A stretch of DNA of 64,000 nt from Cerina sp048266425 (GCA_048266425.1 JBLWZN010000001.1:62001-126000); one strand, 5' to 3'. Numbered from the stretch's first letter, positions 52,235 to 61,875 are shown. The notes: a model not told the origin generated them from the letters alone. Program-made: numbers and translations.

Positions 52235-54739
52235 ATGAAAAGTAAACTATTTCTAATGCTTTTTTCATTCTGTTTGGTTGGTTTTGGCCTGCCCGAGGAG
52301 AATAGCTGGATACGGATCAATAATTTGGGCTATTTGCCGCAATCCATCAAGGTTGCCATTTTTGGGTCCAAGGCAAACGGGAAGATAAATTCTTTTTCCC
52401 TTCACGATGCAACAACCCATGCTGAGGTTTATACGTCCAAGAAGGTTGATGCCAAAGGCGCCTATGGACCTTTTTCTACCTCGTATCGACTTAACTTTAG
52501 CGATTTCACAAAAACAGGTAGATATTATATCGAGGCCGATGGAATAAAGTCGCCCGTTTTTAGAATCAATGCCGACGTCTACGACCATACGGCCGATTTC
52601 CTTTTAAAATATATGCGCCAACAACGTTGTGGTTACAATCCATATTTGACCGATTCCTGCCATGTGGATGATGGCTATATCATTTACCACCCCACCAAAA
52701 CGGGGCAGCACATAGATGTTACGGGCGGCTGGCATGATGCCACCGATTATCTGCAATATACGGCCACTTCGGCCAATGCCGTTTTTCAATTGTTATTTTC
52801 CTATAGCCAAAATCCGGAAGCCTTTGGTGATGCCTATCGAGCCGATGGATTACCTGGGGCCAATGGTATACCCGATGTGATCGATGAGGCGAAATGGGGG
52901 ATGGACTGGCTAAAAAAAATGAATCCGTCCGCCACCGAATACTACAATCAGATTGCGGACGATAGGGACCATATCGGTTTTCGCTTGCCGAACAAGGATA
53001 CCGCCGTTTACGATCCAAAATACAAGGGGCGTCCGGTGTACTTGGCCAGTGCCGAAAAACAGGGCTTAAAAAAATATCAGAACCGATCAACAGGTGTGGC
53101 AAATACCGCAGGTAAGTATGCATCTGCCTTTGCAATGGGTGCCATGATTTTGGAAAAATTCTATCCCGGTTATACCGATGATATGCTCAAAAGGGCAACG
53201 GATGCCTATACCTATGGAAAGCAAAATCCTGGGGTGAGCCAAACGGCCCCTTGCAAAGGGCCCTATTTTTATGAGGAGGACAATTGGATCGACGATATGG
53301 AATTGGCCGCCAGCAGCTTGTACAAACTCACTAAAAAAGAAGAATATAAAAAGGATGCCCTTGGGTATGCCTCCGAAGAGAAAATAACCCCTTGGATGGG
53401 CAGGGATACCGTGAACCACTATCAATATTATCCATTTATGAATATGGGACATAACGAACTGGCTTCGACATTAAAGTCCAACGAAAAGAAAACGGTGTCT
53501 TCGTATTATGGTGATGGGTTGGAGCTTTTGTACGATCGCGGTAAGGACAATCCGTTTTTGATCGGCGTCCCTTTTGTATGGTGCTCCAATAATTTTGTCA
53601 CCGCCGCGGTGACCCAATGCAAATTGTATCGTGAATTGACAGGCGATGACAAGTATTTGGAAATGGAAGCTGGCCTACGCGATTGGCTTTTTGGATGCAA
53701 TCCATGGGGAACTACAATGGTCGTTGGGCTACCTTCGGATGCTGATGCACCTGTGGCACCCCATTCATCGTTAACCATCCTGGAAGGTTATCCCACGGAT
53801 GGTGGGCTCGTCGATGGGCCCGTCTACGGTTCCATTTTTAAGAGTTTGATCGGGCTCGTGCTCTTTGAACCTGATGAATATGCCCCGTTTCAGTCCGATA
53901 CCTTCGTGTACCATGACGATCCGGGCGACTATTCTACCAACGAACCTACGATGGATGGCACGGCATGCCTGGTCTATTATTTGTCCTCCATGGAAAGTGA
54001 AAGTAGGGCAACGGGCCACAGGCAACGAAACTATACCTATGACGATAGTGGTGCGATTATTAGGGGGGATAGACAGGAAAAGGAACTGACCTTGGTCTTT
54101 ACCGCGGATGAATATGCAGAAGGGGGTGATGAGGTGCTTGAAACGCTTGGTAAACACAATATCAAGGCGGCATTTTTCCTGACCGGCAATTTTTATAGGG
54201 ATGCCAAAAACAAGATGTTTATAGAAAAGGCAAAAAAGCAAGGCCATTATCTTGGAGCACATTCGGACAAGCACTTGGTGTACAACGACTGGTCCAAGGA
54301 CAAAAAACTATTGGTCGGGCAGGAAGAGTTTAAGTCCGATTTAGCGGCCAACTATTCGGAAATGGAAAAATTTGGGATACAAAAGAAGGAAGCCCCGTAC
54401 TTCTTGCCTCCCTATGAATGGGGCGATGAGATCATCGCACAGTGGACGGACCAAATGGGTCTTACGCTTATAAATTATACCCCGGGCACCTCGTCCAATG
54501 CAGATTACACCACCCCGGGCATGGAAAATTATAAAAGCAGTTCGGAAATCTTCAATTCCATTCTGAACTATGAAGCTAAGGAAGGATTGAACGGTTTTCT
54601 GCTGTTGACCCATATTGGCACACATCCCGATCGAACCGATAAATTTTACAAACAGTTGGATGCACTTATTAAGGCCTTGGAGAAAAAGGGATATATCTTT
54701 AATTCCTTGCCCGCTTTGTTAAGTATAAGATACCGATAA
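52235..54739 (+). CDS. Secreted GH9 glycoside hydrolase fused to a NodB-type polysaccharide deacetylase
   Basis: 834 aa. Signal peptide about 1-18. Residues about 22-115 form an Ig-like N-terminal domain of GH9 enzymes (IRINNLGYLPQSIKVAIF). The GH9 (alpha/alpha)6 catalytic region spans about 120-590, with the catalytic base motif HDATD (Asp168, Asp171; usually DAGD) and general acid Glu570 in STNEP. From about 615 a CE4 domain begins: FTADE (Asp625) in place of TFDD, HSDKH (His676, His680), LPPYEW and LLTHIG (His793). The His ligands are kept. GH9 includes endoglucanases and exo-glucosaminidases, so deacetylation then hydrolysis of an N-acetylated oligosaccharide is plausible. It follows the SIS gene by 120 bp. 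Confidence 0.92.
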   Translation: MKSKLFLMLFSFCLVGFGLPEENSWIRINNLGYLPQSIKVAIFGSKANGKINSFSLHDATTHAEVYTSKKVDAKGAYGPFSTSYRLNFSDFTKTGRYYIEADGIKSPVFRINADVYDHTADFLLKYMRQQRCGYNPYLTDSCHVDDGYIIYHPTKTGQHIDVTGGWHDATDYLQYTATSANAVFQLLFSYSQNPEAFGDAYRADGLPGANGIPDVIDEAKWGMDWLKKMNPSATEYYNQIADDRDHIGFRLPNKDTAVYDPKYKGRPVYLASAEKQGLKKYQNRSTGVANTAGKYASAFAMGAMILEKFYPGYTDDMLKRATDAYTYGKQNPGVSQTAPCKGPYFYEEDNWIDDMELAASSLYKLTKKEEYKKDALGYASEEKITPWMGRDTVNHYQYYPFMNMGHNELASTLKSNEKKTVSSYYGDGLELLYDRGKDNPFLIGVPFVWCSNNFVTAAVTQCKLYRELTGDDKYLEMEAGLRDWLFGCNPWGTTMVVGLPSDADAPVAPHSSLTILEGYPTDGGLVDGPVYGSIFKSLIGLVLFEPDEYAPFQSDTFVYHDDPGDYSTNEPTMDGTACLVYYLSSMESESRATGHRQRNYTYDDSGAIIRGDRQEKELTLVFTADEYAEGGDEVLETLGKHNIKAAFFLTGNFYRDAKNKMFIEKAKKQGHYLGAHSDKHLVYNDWSKDKKLLVGQEEFKSDLAANYSEMEKFGIQKKEAPYFLPPYEWGDEIIAQWTDQMGLTLINYTPGTSSNADYTTPGMENYKSSSEIFNSILNYEAKEGLNGFLLLTHIGTHPDRTDKFYKQLDALIKALEKKGYIFNSLPALLSIRYR

Positions 54740-54751
54740 TACCGTTGTTCA

Positions 54752-55951
54752 ATGGAAAAAGCTATTTTGCCAAAGGCTAACAATCGCATCCGAACCATAG
54801 ATATTTTAAGGGCCCTGACCATGTTCCTTATGATTTTTGTCAATGACCTATGGTCGCTTACCGGAGTGCCAAAATGGTTGGAACACACCGCTGCAACGGA
54901 AGATGGCATGGGTTTTTCCGATGTTATATTTCCCTTGTTCCTGTTTATTGTTGGGCTGTCCATTCCCCTCGCAATCAATATAAGATTCAAAAAAAAGGAG
55001 TCCCGACCACAAATTGTCGGGCATATTCTTGTTCGAACGGTGGCACTTCTGGTAATGGGTCTATATATGGTTAATTTTGAAACTATATTTTCGGAAGCTA
55101 TGCCCTTCAACAAGTATGTTTGGGAAATTTTGATGGCTGTCGGAATTTTTTTGATTTGGATGGATTATAAACGCAATTCCCGTATTTCAAATAGGTTGGC
55201 CATGGGACTTAAGGTTCTGGGAGTCTTGCTTCTCCTGTATCTGGCCTGGATCTTTAAGGGTGGGTCTGCGGAAAACGTCACCTGGATGAGGCCACAATGG
55301 TGGGGTATCCTCGGCCTGATCGGTTGGGCATACCTGCTAAACGGTCTGGTTTATTTATTTGTCGGCAAAAATTGGATCTATATGATGGTCGCTTTCGTTT
55401 TGCTTCTATTTATGAACATCCAGGAAAATGGCTTTTTTGAATTTCTACCCAGTTTTAAACTGGTCATCAGTGCTTCCAACCACGTTTTGGTAATGGCCGG
55501 GGTGCTATGCACCTTGTTTTATTTGAAATTTTCCAAAGAAGGCAAGGATTTAAATTGTTTTCTTTGGCTTGTTGCGGGAGTCGGCCTATTTTTTATAGCT
55601 TATGGCTTTGTTATCCGACCTGCCTTTCCGATTTCCAAAATTTTGGCCACCCCGTCCTGGACGGCCATATGCATAGGGATAGGTCTTTTGTCGTACGCTT
55701 TCCTTTATGTGCTGGTAGACAAACTGGATTATTCTAGATGGGCCAATCCTATTAAACCTGCCGGAACAAGCACCTTGACCTGTTATCTTATGCCCTATTT
55801 TATTTATCCGATTATGGTGCTGACCGGATTTCATTGGCCAGATTTCCTATCCGATGGTTTGGTCGGGATTGTAAAGTCCCTTCTTTTTTCATTGGCCATT
55901 ATTGTGTTCGTAGGAATGTTGGAAAAGAAAAACATTCGACTCCGAATTTAA
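54752..55951 (+). CDS. Membrane acyltransferase, DUF5009 / heparan-alpha-glucosaminide N-acetyltransferase-like
   Basis: 399 aa with about 10-11 membrane helices. The N-terminus RIRTIDILRALTMFLMIFVN, then His45 in KWLEHTAAT and GFSDVIFPLFLFIVGLSI, resembles the human lysosomal enzyme HGSNAT around the His proposed as its acetyl acceptor. HGSNAT moves acetyl from cytoplasmic acetyl-CoA across the membrane to terminal glucosamine. Bacterial relatives (COG4299/NagX-like) occur in N-acetylglucosamine gene sets. It starts 12 bp after the GH9-deacetylase gene, so the two are co-transcribed. Acetylation of glucosamine released by its neighbour is inferred. Confidence 0.87.
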   Translation: MEKAILPKANNRIRTIDILRALTMFLMIFVNDLWSLTGVPKWLEHTAATEDGMGFSDVIFPLFLFIVGLSIPLAINIRFKKKESRPQIVGHILVRTVALLVMGLYMVNFETIFSEAMPFNKYVWEILMAVGIFLIWMDYKRNSRISNRLAMGLKVLGVLLLLYLAWIFKGGSAENVTWMRPQWWGILGLIGWAYLLNGLVYLFVGKNWIYMMVAFVLLLFMNIQENGFFEFLPSFKLVISASNHVLVMAGVLCTLFYLKFSKEGKDLNCFLWLVAGVGLFFIAYGFVIRPAFPISKILATPSWTAICIGIGLLSYAFLYVLVDKLDYSRWANPIKPAGTSTLTCYLMPYFIYPIMVLTGFHWPDFLSDGLVGIVKSLLFSLAIIVFVGMLEKKNIRLRI

Positions 55952-56040
55952 TTTTTGTAAACGCCTCCTGTCCTTTATCTTTGCTCTTTTGGCCATTATC
56001 GTTAATCGATTTTCGGACTAACCCTAAGAAATTCAACGCT

Positions 56041-56565
56041 ATGCTAAAACTAATCAGATCAAGCGCCCTTATTATTATAATCCTATCTTTCGTCAACTGT
56101 TCCAAAAGTCCGCACGAAAGCAACAGCGGCCAGGTTGCAGGCGCCCGCATTAAAATTGATTACAACAGTCCCTCGGTTCGAGGAAGGCAAATTTTTGGGG
56201 AACTGGTGGCGTACGGAAAATTGTGGAGGGCAGGAGCCAATAAGGCTACGACGTTCACTACGGACAAGGATATAACGATAGAAGGCGGGATACTACCGGC
56301 AGGGACATACGCCCTTTTTGTTATTCCTATGGAAAGCGGAAACTGGACCCTGATCTTTAATTCGGACCACGAACGTAGCGGTGCTACAATTGAGGGATTA
56401 TCAGTGGCCGATTACGAAGAAAATAACAAGGCCACCGACGCGCTTCAAGTAAGCGTAAAACCAGTGGAAACGGACACTCTTACCGAACATCTGACCTATA
56501 AAATAACCGATACCGGCTTTTCGCTAAGCTGGGAAAATGTTTTGCTTCCCGTAGCGATAAAATAG
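56041..56565 (+). CDS. DUF2911 lipoprotein
   Basis: 174 aa from ATG at 56041; the frame stays open upstream to 55834 but that part overlaps the acyltransferase gene. The signal ends in the lipobox VNCS with Cys20. The DUF2911 domain has KIDYNSPSVRGRQIFG, LWRAGANKATTFT and LPAGTYALFVIP. The family is common in Bacteroidota and its function is unknown. It follows the sugar cluster by 89 bp; co-expression is possible but not required. Confidence 0.9.
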   Translation: MLKLIRSSALIIIILSFVNCSKSPHESNSGQVAGARIKIDYNSPSVRGRQIFGELVAYGKLWRAGANKATTFTTDKDITIEGGILPAGTYALFVIPMESGNWTLIFNSDHERSGATIEGLSVADYEENNKATDALQVSVKPVETDTLTEHLTYKITDTGFSLSWENVLLPVAIK

Positions 56566-56574
56566 TCTTTGAGA

Positions 56575-56703
56575 CTATTTTTTCTTTTTTATATCTATTT
56601 TTTCCTCTACGGAAGGTTTTCTTTTAATCGATTTTGGCCTTCTTGCGCCGTAGGATTTGTTGGCTATTTTTCCCCTTCTCGTTTTTTTATCCCCTTTACC
56701 CAT
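56575..56703 (-). CDS. 30S ribosomal protein bTHX
   Basis: 42 aa from MGKGDKKTRRGKIANKSYGA at 56703, very basic, with the bTHX pattern. It stabilises the head of the small ribosomal subunit. The reading frame continues 18 codons upstream, but MGKGDKKTRRGK is the usual start. It converges with the DUF2911 gene, 9 bp apart. Confidence 0.85.
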   Translation of the reverse strand: MGKGDKKTRRGKIANKSYGARRPKSIKRKPSVEEKIDIKKKK

Positions 56704-56914
56704 ATTATATTTTTTAGTGTTAGAATTCGGTTTGAATTTTATTGAATGCTCTATCAATTAAACCGTTCGCAAATTACCATACCTATTTTTCGTATTGGCG
56801 AACATCGTACAGCGAACACCCCTAAAGGTAGATTTTTATACGCATATGGGCAAATTGTAACAAAATGGAATGGAATCATGTTTTTGCCCTATTGCGATCC
56901 TAGCCCAAAAACGT

Positions 56915-56922
56915 TAAGTTTG
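56915..56922 (+). promoter_or_regulatory. Candidate -7 box for pyruvate carboxylase
   Basis: TAAGTTTG matches TAnnTTTG, 72 bp before the ATG at 56995. A TTTG at 56883-56886 is 28 bp upstream, too far for a standard -33. The rest of the 291-bp gap shows no gene. Confidence 0.35.
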
Positions 56923-56994
56923 TCTATGGCCGTCATTTATTGGTGTTATAGGATACCGATAGGGATACGTTCACATAAATAAGTTGAGGACAAA

Positions 56995-59900
56995 ATGAAG
57001 ATAAAAAAGGTTTTAGTCGCAAATAGGGGAGAAATAGCCATCCGGATCTTTAGGGCATGCGTAGAGATTGGAATAAAGACCGTAGGCGTTTATACCTATG
57101 AGGATCGGTATTCGCTCCATCGTTACAAAGCGGATGAATGTTATCAGATAGGCGAGGACAATGATCCCTTAAAACCTTATTTGGATATGGACACCATTAT
57201 CAAGGTGGCCAAAGATAACGGGGTAGATGCTATCCATCCCGGTTACGGATTCTTGTCCGAAAATGCTGAATTTGCCCAAAGATGTGCCGATAACGGCATC
57301 ATATTTGTTGGGCCACAGGTTTCGGTCCTGAAGGCTTTGGGAGATAAAATAATGGCCAAGGAGGTGGCCGTTGCCAACAACGTCCCTGTAATTCAAAGTA
57401 GTGCAAAGAATTTATCGGATATAGAAATCGCCCTTTCCGAGGCCAAGAATATCGGTTATCCCGTAATGCTCAAGGCGGCGTCCGGGGGCGGGGGTCGCGG
57501 CATGCGTGTGATCAATAACCAAGAGGAATTGAAAAAATCCTTTCCCGAAGCTAGGAGGGAATCGCTCAATGCCTTTGGCGATGACACGGTATTTTTGGAA
57601 AAGTTTGTCGCCAATCCCAAGCACATCGAAATCCAGATCGTGGCCGATACCCATGGGAATATCGTGCATTTATACGAAAGGGACTGTTCGGTACAGCGAC
57701 GGTACCAAAAGGTAATCGAATTTGCCCCTTCCCTGGGATTGTCCCAAGATACCAAGGACAAGCTGTATAAATATGCCATAGACATCTGTAAGGCGGTAGA
57801 ATACAACAATATAGGGACCGTTGAGTTTTTGGTCGACGATGATGGTAGTATCTATTTTATAGAGGTGAACCCTCGTATCCAGGTAGAGCACACGGTAACG
57901 GAAATGATCACCAATATCGACCTGGTAAAGGCGCAACTATTCATAGCTGGAGGATATAAACTTTCCGACAAACAGATCAAGATCCAAAACCAGGAATCCA
58001 TTGTGATTACGGGCTATGCCCTGCAATGCAGGATAACCACGGAGGACCCCGCCAATAATTTTAAACCGGATTATGGGGTAGTTACCACCTATAGGAGTGC
58101 CTCCGGTCTGGGAATACGTCTAGATGCGGGCAGTATTTACCAAGGAGTGAGCATTTCGCCTTTCTTCGACTCCATGTTGGTCAAGGTTTCCGCCCTTAGC
58201 AGGACCTTGGACGGCTCTTGCAGGAAAATGCGCAGGGCCTTGGCGGAGTTCCGTATTCGTGGGGTTAAGACCAATATGGCCTTTTTGGATAATATTTTGA
58301 AACATCCCACTTTCCGGGAAGGTAAGGTGACGGTGAATTTCATCAAAAATGAATCCGCATTGTTCGAGTTTACAGAACCTCGAAACCGTGCCAATAAGTT
58401 GATCGAATTTTTGGGGGACACCATCGTAAACGGTAATCCGGATGTAAAAAAGATAGACCACGACCATAAGTTTTCCAAACCGCAAGTCCCCTCCTTTCCC
58501 AAAGCCGTGGAATATCCCAAGGGCACCAAAAACTTATTGACCGAATTGGGGCCGGAAAAATTTTCGGAATGGTTAAAGAACGAAAAGAAAATACACTATA
58601 CGGACACCACTTTTCGGGATGCCCATCAAAGTCTACTGGCAACCCGAATGCGGACTGTAGACATGCTCAAAGTGGCCGAGGGCTATGCCAAGAACCATCC
58701 CGAAATTTTTAGCATGGAGGTCTGGGGAGGTGCTACTTTTGATGTTTGTCTCCGATTTTTATATGAAAATCCCTGGGAGCGATTGGCCCTTTTGCGCAAG
58801 GCCATGCCCAATGTTCTTTTGCAAATGTTGATCAGGGGGTCTAATGGGGTTGGCTATACGGCCTATCCGGATAATCTTATTGAAAAATTTGTAGAGCAGT
58901 CCTGGGAAACGGGGGTAGATGTGTTCCGGATCTTCGATTCCCTTAACTGGATGAAATCCATTGCGCCCTGCATTGAACATGTGCGTACAAAAACCGGTGG
59001 CCTTGCGGAAGGCTCCCTTTGTTACACCGGGGATATACTCGATTCCTCCAAAACAAAATACAACCTAAAATACTATATACAACTCGCCAAGGATATTGAA
59101 AATGCCGGGGCGCATATTTTAGGGGTCAAGGATATGGCGGGGCTGTTAAAGCCCTATGCCGCTTACGAACTTATTTCGGCCCTTAAATCGGAAATCAATA
59201 TTCCCATTCACTTGCATACGCATGACACTTCCTCGATCCAAGCGGCCATGTACCTCAAGGCCGTGGAAGCGGGAGTGGACGTGATCGACGTCGCCCTGGG
59301 AGGGTTATCGGGGCTTACCAGTCAGCCAAACTTTAATTCCGTCGTGGAGATGATGCGCTTCCATGAACGGGAAAACCCAATGAACACGGACAAATTGGCC
59401 GAATATTCCAACTACTGGGAAACGATCCGCAATTATTATTATCCGTTTGAATCTGGTTTAAAAGCGGGTACTGGCGAGGTATATAAGCACGAAATTCCAG
59501 GAGGTCAGTATTCCAATCTTAAAGGGCAGGCCATTGCCCTGGGGCTGGAAAACAAGTTTCCCGAAATTACCAAGATGTACGGGGAGGTCAATGGGATGTT
59601 CGGCGATGTCATCAAAGTGACACCGAGCTCTAAAGTGGTCGGGGATATGGCCCAATACATGATCAGCAACGGCCTTACAGTCCAAGATGTGCTGGAAAAG
59701 GGCGATACCATTTCCTTTCCCCAATCTGTCATTAGCTTTTTTAAGGGCGACTTGGGTCAGCCGGTAGGAGGGTTTCCAAAGAAATTGCAAAAAGCGGTCC
59801 TCAAGGGCGAAAAACCATATACGGAACGCCCGAATGCCCATTTGGAGCCTATCGATTTTGATAAGGAATTCAGGTCTTTTAAACGTAAATTTGCCCAAGG

Positions 59901-60447
59901 AATGGGAAGGGAGTTGTTGATAACCGACTTTCTGTCCTACAAATTGTACCCCAAGGTATTTACCGATGCCTATAATCATCACGTAAGGTTCGGAAATGTA
60001 ATGAACATTCCCACCAAGAATTTTTTATACGGCATGGAGGTTGGGGAAGAGATTATGGTAGAATTGGACCGTGGCAAGAATATTTTGGTGTCCCTGATGC
60101 TAAAGGGTGAACCGGACGAGGCAGGCAATGTGAGCATTTTCTTTAAGATCAACGGCCAACTGCGGAACGTCATTGTCAAGGATACTTCAGTAAAAGTCAC
60201 CAAAATGGAAAACGTTAAGGCGGACCCGAATGATCCCAAGCAAATAGGATCGCCCTTGCAAGGACTGCTTTCCAACGTTTTGATAAAAAAGGGACAAAAA
60301 ATTATTAAAAACCAACCCTTGTTTATCATAGAGGCCATGAAAATGGAGACCACCGTAACCGCTACCGAAGAAGGGGTGGTAGACAGGATTCAGTTATCGG
60401 GTGGTTCTTTGGTAAACCCCGATGATTTGGTGCTAACACTGAAATAG
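56995..60447 (+). CDS. pyc: Pyruvate carboxylase
   Basis: 1150 aa, full length. It carboxylates pyruvate to oxaloacetate. In order: biotin carboxylase domain (about 1-450) with KVLVANRGEIAIRI, the ATP-grasp loop KAASGGGGRGMRV and VNPRIQVEHTVTE; carboxyltransferase barrel (about 530-800) with TTFRDAHQSLLATRMR and the metal-binding HLHTHDTS; a conserved carboxylase region; and a C-terminal biotinyl domain with EAMKMET, biotinylated Lys1115. The ligase birA is in this window at 38.4 kb. It is monocistronic by layout. Confidence 0.97.
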   Translation: MKIKKVLVANRGEIAIRIFRACVEIGIKTVGVYTYEDRYSLHRYKADECYQIGEDNDPLKPYLDMDTIIKVAKDNGVDAIHPGYGFLSENAEFAQRCADNGIIFVGPQVSVLKALGDKIMAKEVAVANNVPVIQSSAKNLSDIEIALSEAKNIGYPVMLKAASGGGGRGMRVINNQEELKKSFPEARRESLNAFGDDTVFLEKFVANPKHIEIQIVADTHGNIVHLYERDCSVQRRYQKVIEFAPSLGLSQDTKDKLYKYAIDICKAVEYNNIGTVEFLVDDDGSIYFIEVNPRIQVEHTVTEMITNIDLVKAQLFIAGGYKLSDKQIKIQNQESIVITGYALQCRITTEDPANNFKPDYGVVTTYRSASGLGIRLDAGSIYQGVSISPFFDSMLVKVSALSRTLDGSCRKMRRALAEFRIRGVKTNMAFLDNILKHPTFREGKVTVNFIKNESALFEFTEPRNRANKLIEFLGDTIVNGNPDVKKIDHDHKFSKPQVPSFPKAVEYPKGTKNLLTELGPEKFSEWLKNEKKIHYTDTTFRDAHQSLLATRMRTVDMLKVAEGYAKNHPEIFSMEVWGGATFDVCLRFLYENPWERLALLRKAMPNVLLQMLIRGSNGVGYTAYPDNLIEKFVEQSWETGVDVFRIFDSLNWMKSIAPCIEHVRTKTGGLAEGSLCYTGDILDSSKTKYNLKYYIQLAKDIENAGAHILGVKDMAGLLKPYAAYELISALKSEINIPIHLHTHDTSSIQAAMYLKAVEAGVDVIDVALGGLSGLTSQPNFNSVVEMMRFHERENPMNTDKLAEYSNYWETIRNYYYPFESGLKAGTGEVYKHEIPGGQYSNLKGQAIALGLENKFPEITKMYGEVNGMFGDVIKVTPSSKVVGDMAQYMISNGLTVQDVLEKGDTISFPQSVISFFKGDLGQPVGGFPKKLQKAVLKGEKPYTERPNAHLEPIDFDKEFRSFKRKFAQGMGRELLITDFLSYKLYPKVFTDAYNHHVRFGNVMNIPTKNFLYGMEVGEEIMVELDRGKNILVSLMLKGEPDEAGNVSIFFKINGQLRNVIVKDTSVKVTKMENVKADPNDPKQIGSPLQGLLSNVLIKKGQKIIKNQPLFIIEAMKMETTVTATEEGVVDRIQLSGGSLVNPDDLVLTLK

Positions 60448-60511
60448 GGTTTTAAGTTTCAGGTTTGTAAACTGAAGCACAAACAACTAGCAATAAAAAA
60501 ATCGATTTAAA

Positions 60512-61198
60512 ATGTATAGGTTATTGATGGTATTGGTTTTTATTTCATCATCGATTTTATCGGGCCAAAATAATCAGGATTCCTTGATTCATGTCAAAGG
60601 TACGGTGCTAGATTCCAACGGAAATCCTGTAAAAAGGGCAATTATTTATGTGGATTCTGTCAAGACTTTTACAAAGACCAACAAAAGGGGCTTTTATACG
60701 ATAGATATCCCACCGGATACAGGACAATTGATGGCCTTTTCTTCCAAATTTGGGATGGTGGCAGGGAATTTGGAAGGAAATGAGCTGAACTTCCAGTTCC
60801 AAAAGGACCAACCAATAATATCGGAAAACGAGTTGAAACAGATTGGTTTTAAGGTAGATACGAACAGGAAAGGCAGGGTAGATCCATCAGACTATAAGGA
60901 CTATAATTCAATTTATGATCTGATAAGGGCGATGTTTACCGGAGTGACAGTACGTGGAAACGCAATATTGGTTAGGGGATATTCCAGTCTGCCCCCCAGT
61001 TCCGGGGATTCTGGTTCTTTTGGAACAAATACTTCCGCTCCACTTGTTGTGGTAGATGGAAACTATGTTTTGTCCAGGGAGTTGAGCCAGTTCCTTCCCA
61101 AGGATGTCAAATCCATTGAATTAATAAAGGATGGTGATGGCGCTCTATATGGGGCCAGGGGCGCAACCGGTGTATTCATCATCACGCTGAAAAAGTAA
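60512..61198 (+). CDS. Plug-only TonB receptor-related secreted protein
   Basis: 228 aa with signal peptide MYRLLMVLVFISSSILS. Residues about 27-85 look like a carboxypeptidase-regulatory-like beta-sandwich (VKGTVLDSNGNPVKRAIIYV), the domain that begins SusC-type receptors. Residues about 125-228 form a TonB plug domain ending GARGATGVFIITLKK. The protein stops there, with no barrel. It has an intact start and stop and no receptor remnant follows, so it appears a stand-alone protein rather than a truncation. It may bind a ligand or gate another receptor. Two bases separate it from the UDG-like gene. Confidence 0.85.
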   Translation: MYRLLMVLVFISSSILSGQNNQDSLIHVKGTVLDSNGNPVKRAIIYVDSVKTFTKTNKRGFYTIDIPPDTGQLMAFSSKFGMVAGNLEGNELNFQFQKDQPIISENELKQIGFKVDTNRKGRVDPSDYKDYNSIYDLIRAMFTGVTVRGNAILVRGYSSLPPSSGDSGSFGTNTSAPLVVVDGNYVLSRELSQFLPKDVKSIELIKDGDGALYGARGATGVFIITLKK

Positions 61199-61200
61199 AT

Positions 61201-61863
61201 ATGTTCCTTCACACCCATCCCTACGAACCCTTTCTGTTCCAGGAAGCCACAAAATTAATTGTAGGAACCCTTCCGCCCCCTCGTTTTACCACAGGGATTT
61301 TAAAGGAGGGCGATGTCGATTTTTGCTATGGGAGCCGTGATGGCCAGCTCTGGGTTATATTGGATAAAATATTTGATTTGGGTTTAAAATTCGAGACCAG
61401 CGACGAGGCCATTCGACAGCGTATCCAATTTTTACATGACCGAAAAATTGGAATCTGCGATATGGTGGCAAGTGCGGAAAGGGTAAAAGTGGATGCCACC
61501 GATCTGGGAATGCAAAATGTAAAACTTCGCAATCTCGTAATGTACTTGGAGCAATATCCAAATATTGATACCCTTTTGTTTACGGGTGGCAATAGCAAGA
61601 ACGGACCCGAATATTTTTTCAGAAGGCATTTGAAAGAATATGGACTGCGTTTGAAATCGATCTCAGACGAAGTTCCACGCATCCATCAATTTACCCTGCC
61701 AGACCAACCCGGACGCTCCATAACCACAGTTTCCCTGACCGCTCCCTCTGGCTCCGCCAATAGGGCGGTTGGGAGTTTGGAGGGCTATAAGTCCATCAAG
61801 CGGAAAATCCCGGAATTCAATACTATCGATTTTCGGGTGATGCAATACCGTGAGTTCTTTTAG
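61201..61863 (+). CDS. Uracil-DNA glycosylase family protein
   Basis: 220 aa. The N-terminal stretch HPYEPFLFQEATKLIVGTLP resembles the UDG-superfamily fold start (the G-x-x-P loop in VGTLPPPRF) and the C-terminal VSLTAPSGSANRAVG matches the second active-site motif. The family removes damaged bases, but some branches lack known activity; the catalytic residue set here is not classical. It starts two bases after the plug protein, which suggests co-transcription. Confidence 0.8.
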   Translation: MFLHTHPYEPFLFQEATKLIVGTLPPPRFTTGILKEGDVDFCYGSRDGQLWVILDKIFDLGLKFETSDEAIRQRIQFLHDRKIGICDMVASAERVKVDATDLGMQNVKLRNLVMYLEQYPNIDTLLFTGGNSKNGPEYFFRRHLKEYGLRLKSISDEVPRIHQFTLPDQPGRSITTVSLTAPSGSANRAVGSLEGYKSIKRKIPEFNTIDFRVMQYREFF

Positions 61864-61875
61864 TACGGACAATCA

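Noticed and set aside
55834..56040. Upstream extension of the DUF2911 frame
   Set aside because: It overlaps the end of the acyltransferase gene out of frame; the ATG at 56041 gives a normal lipoprotein signal.
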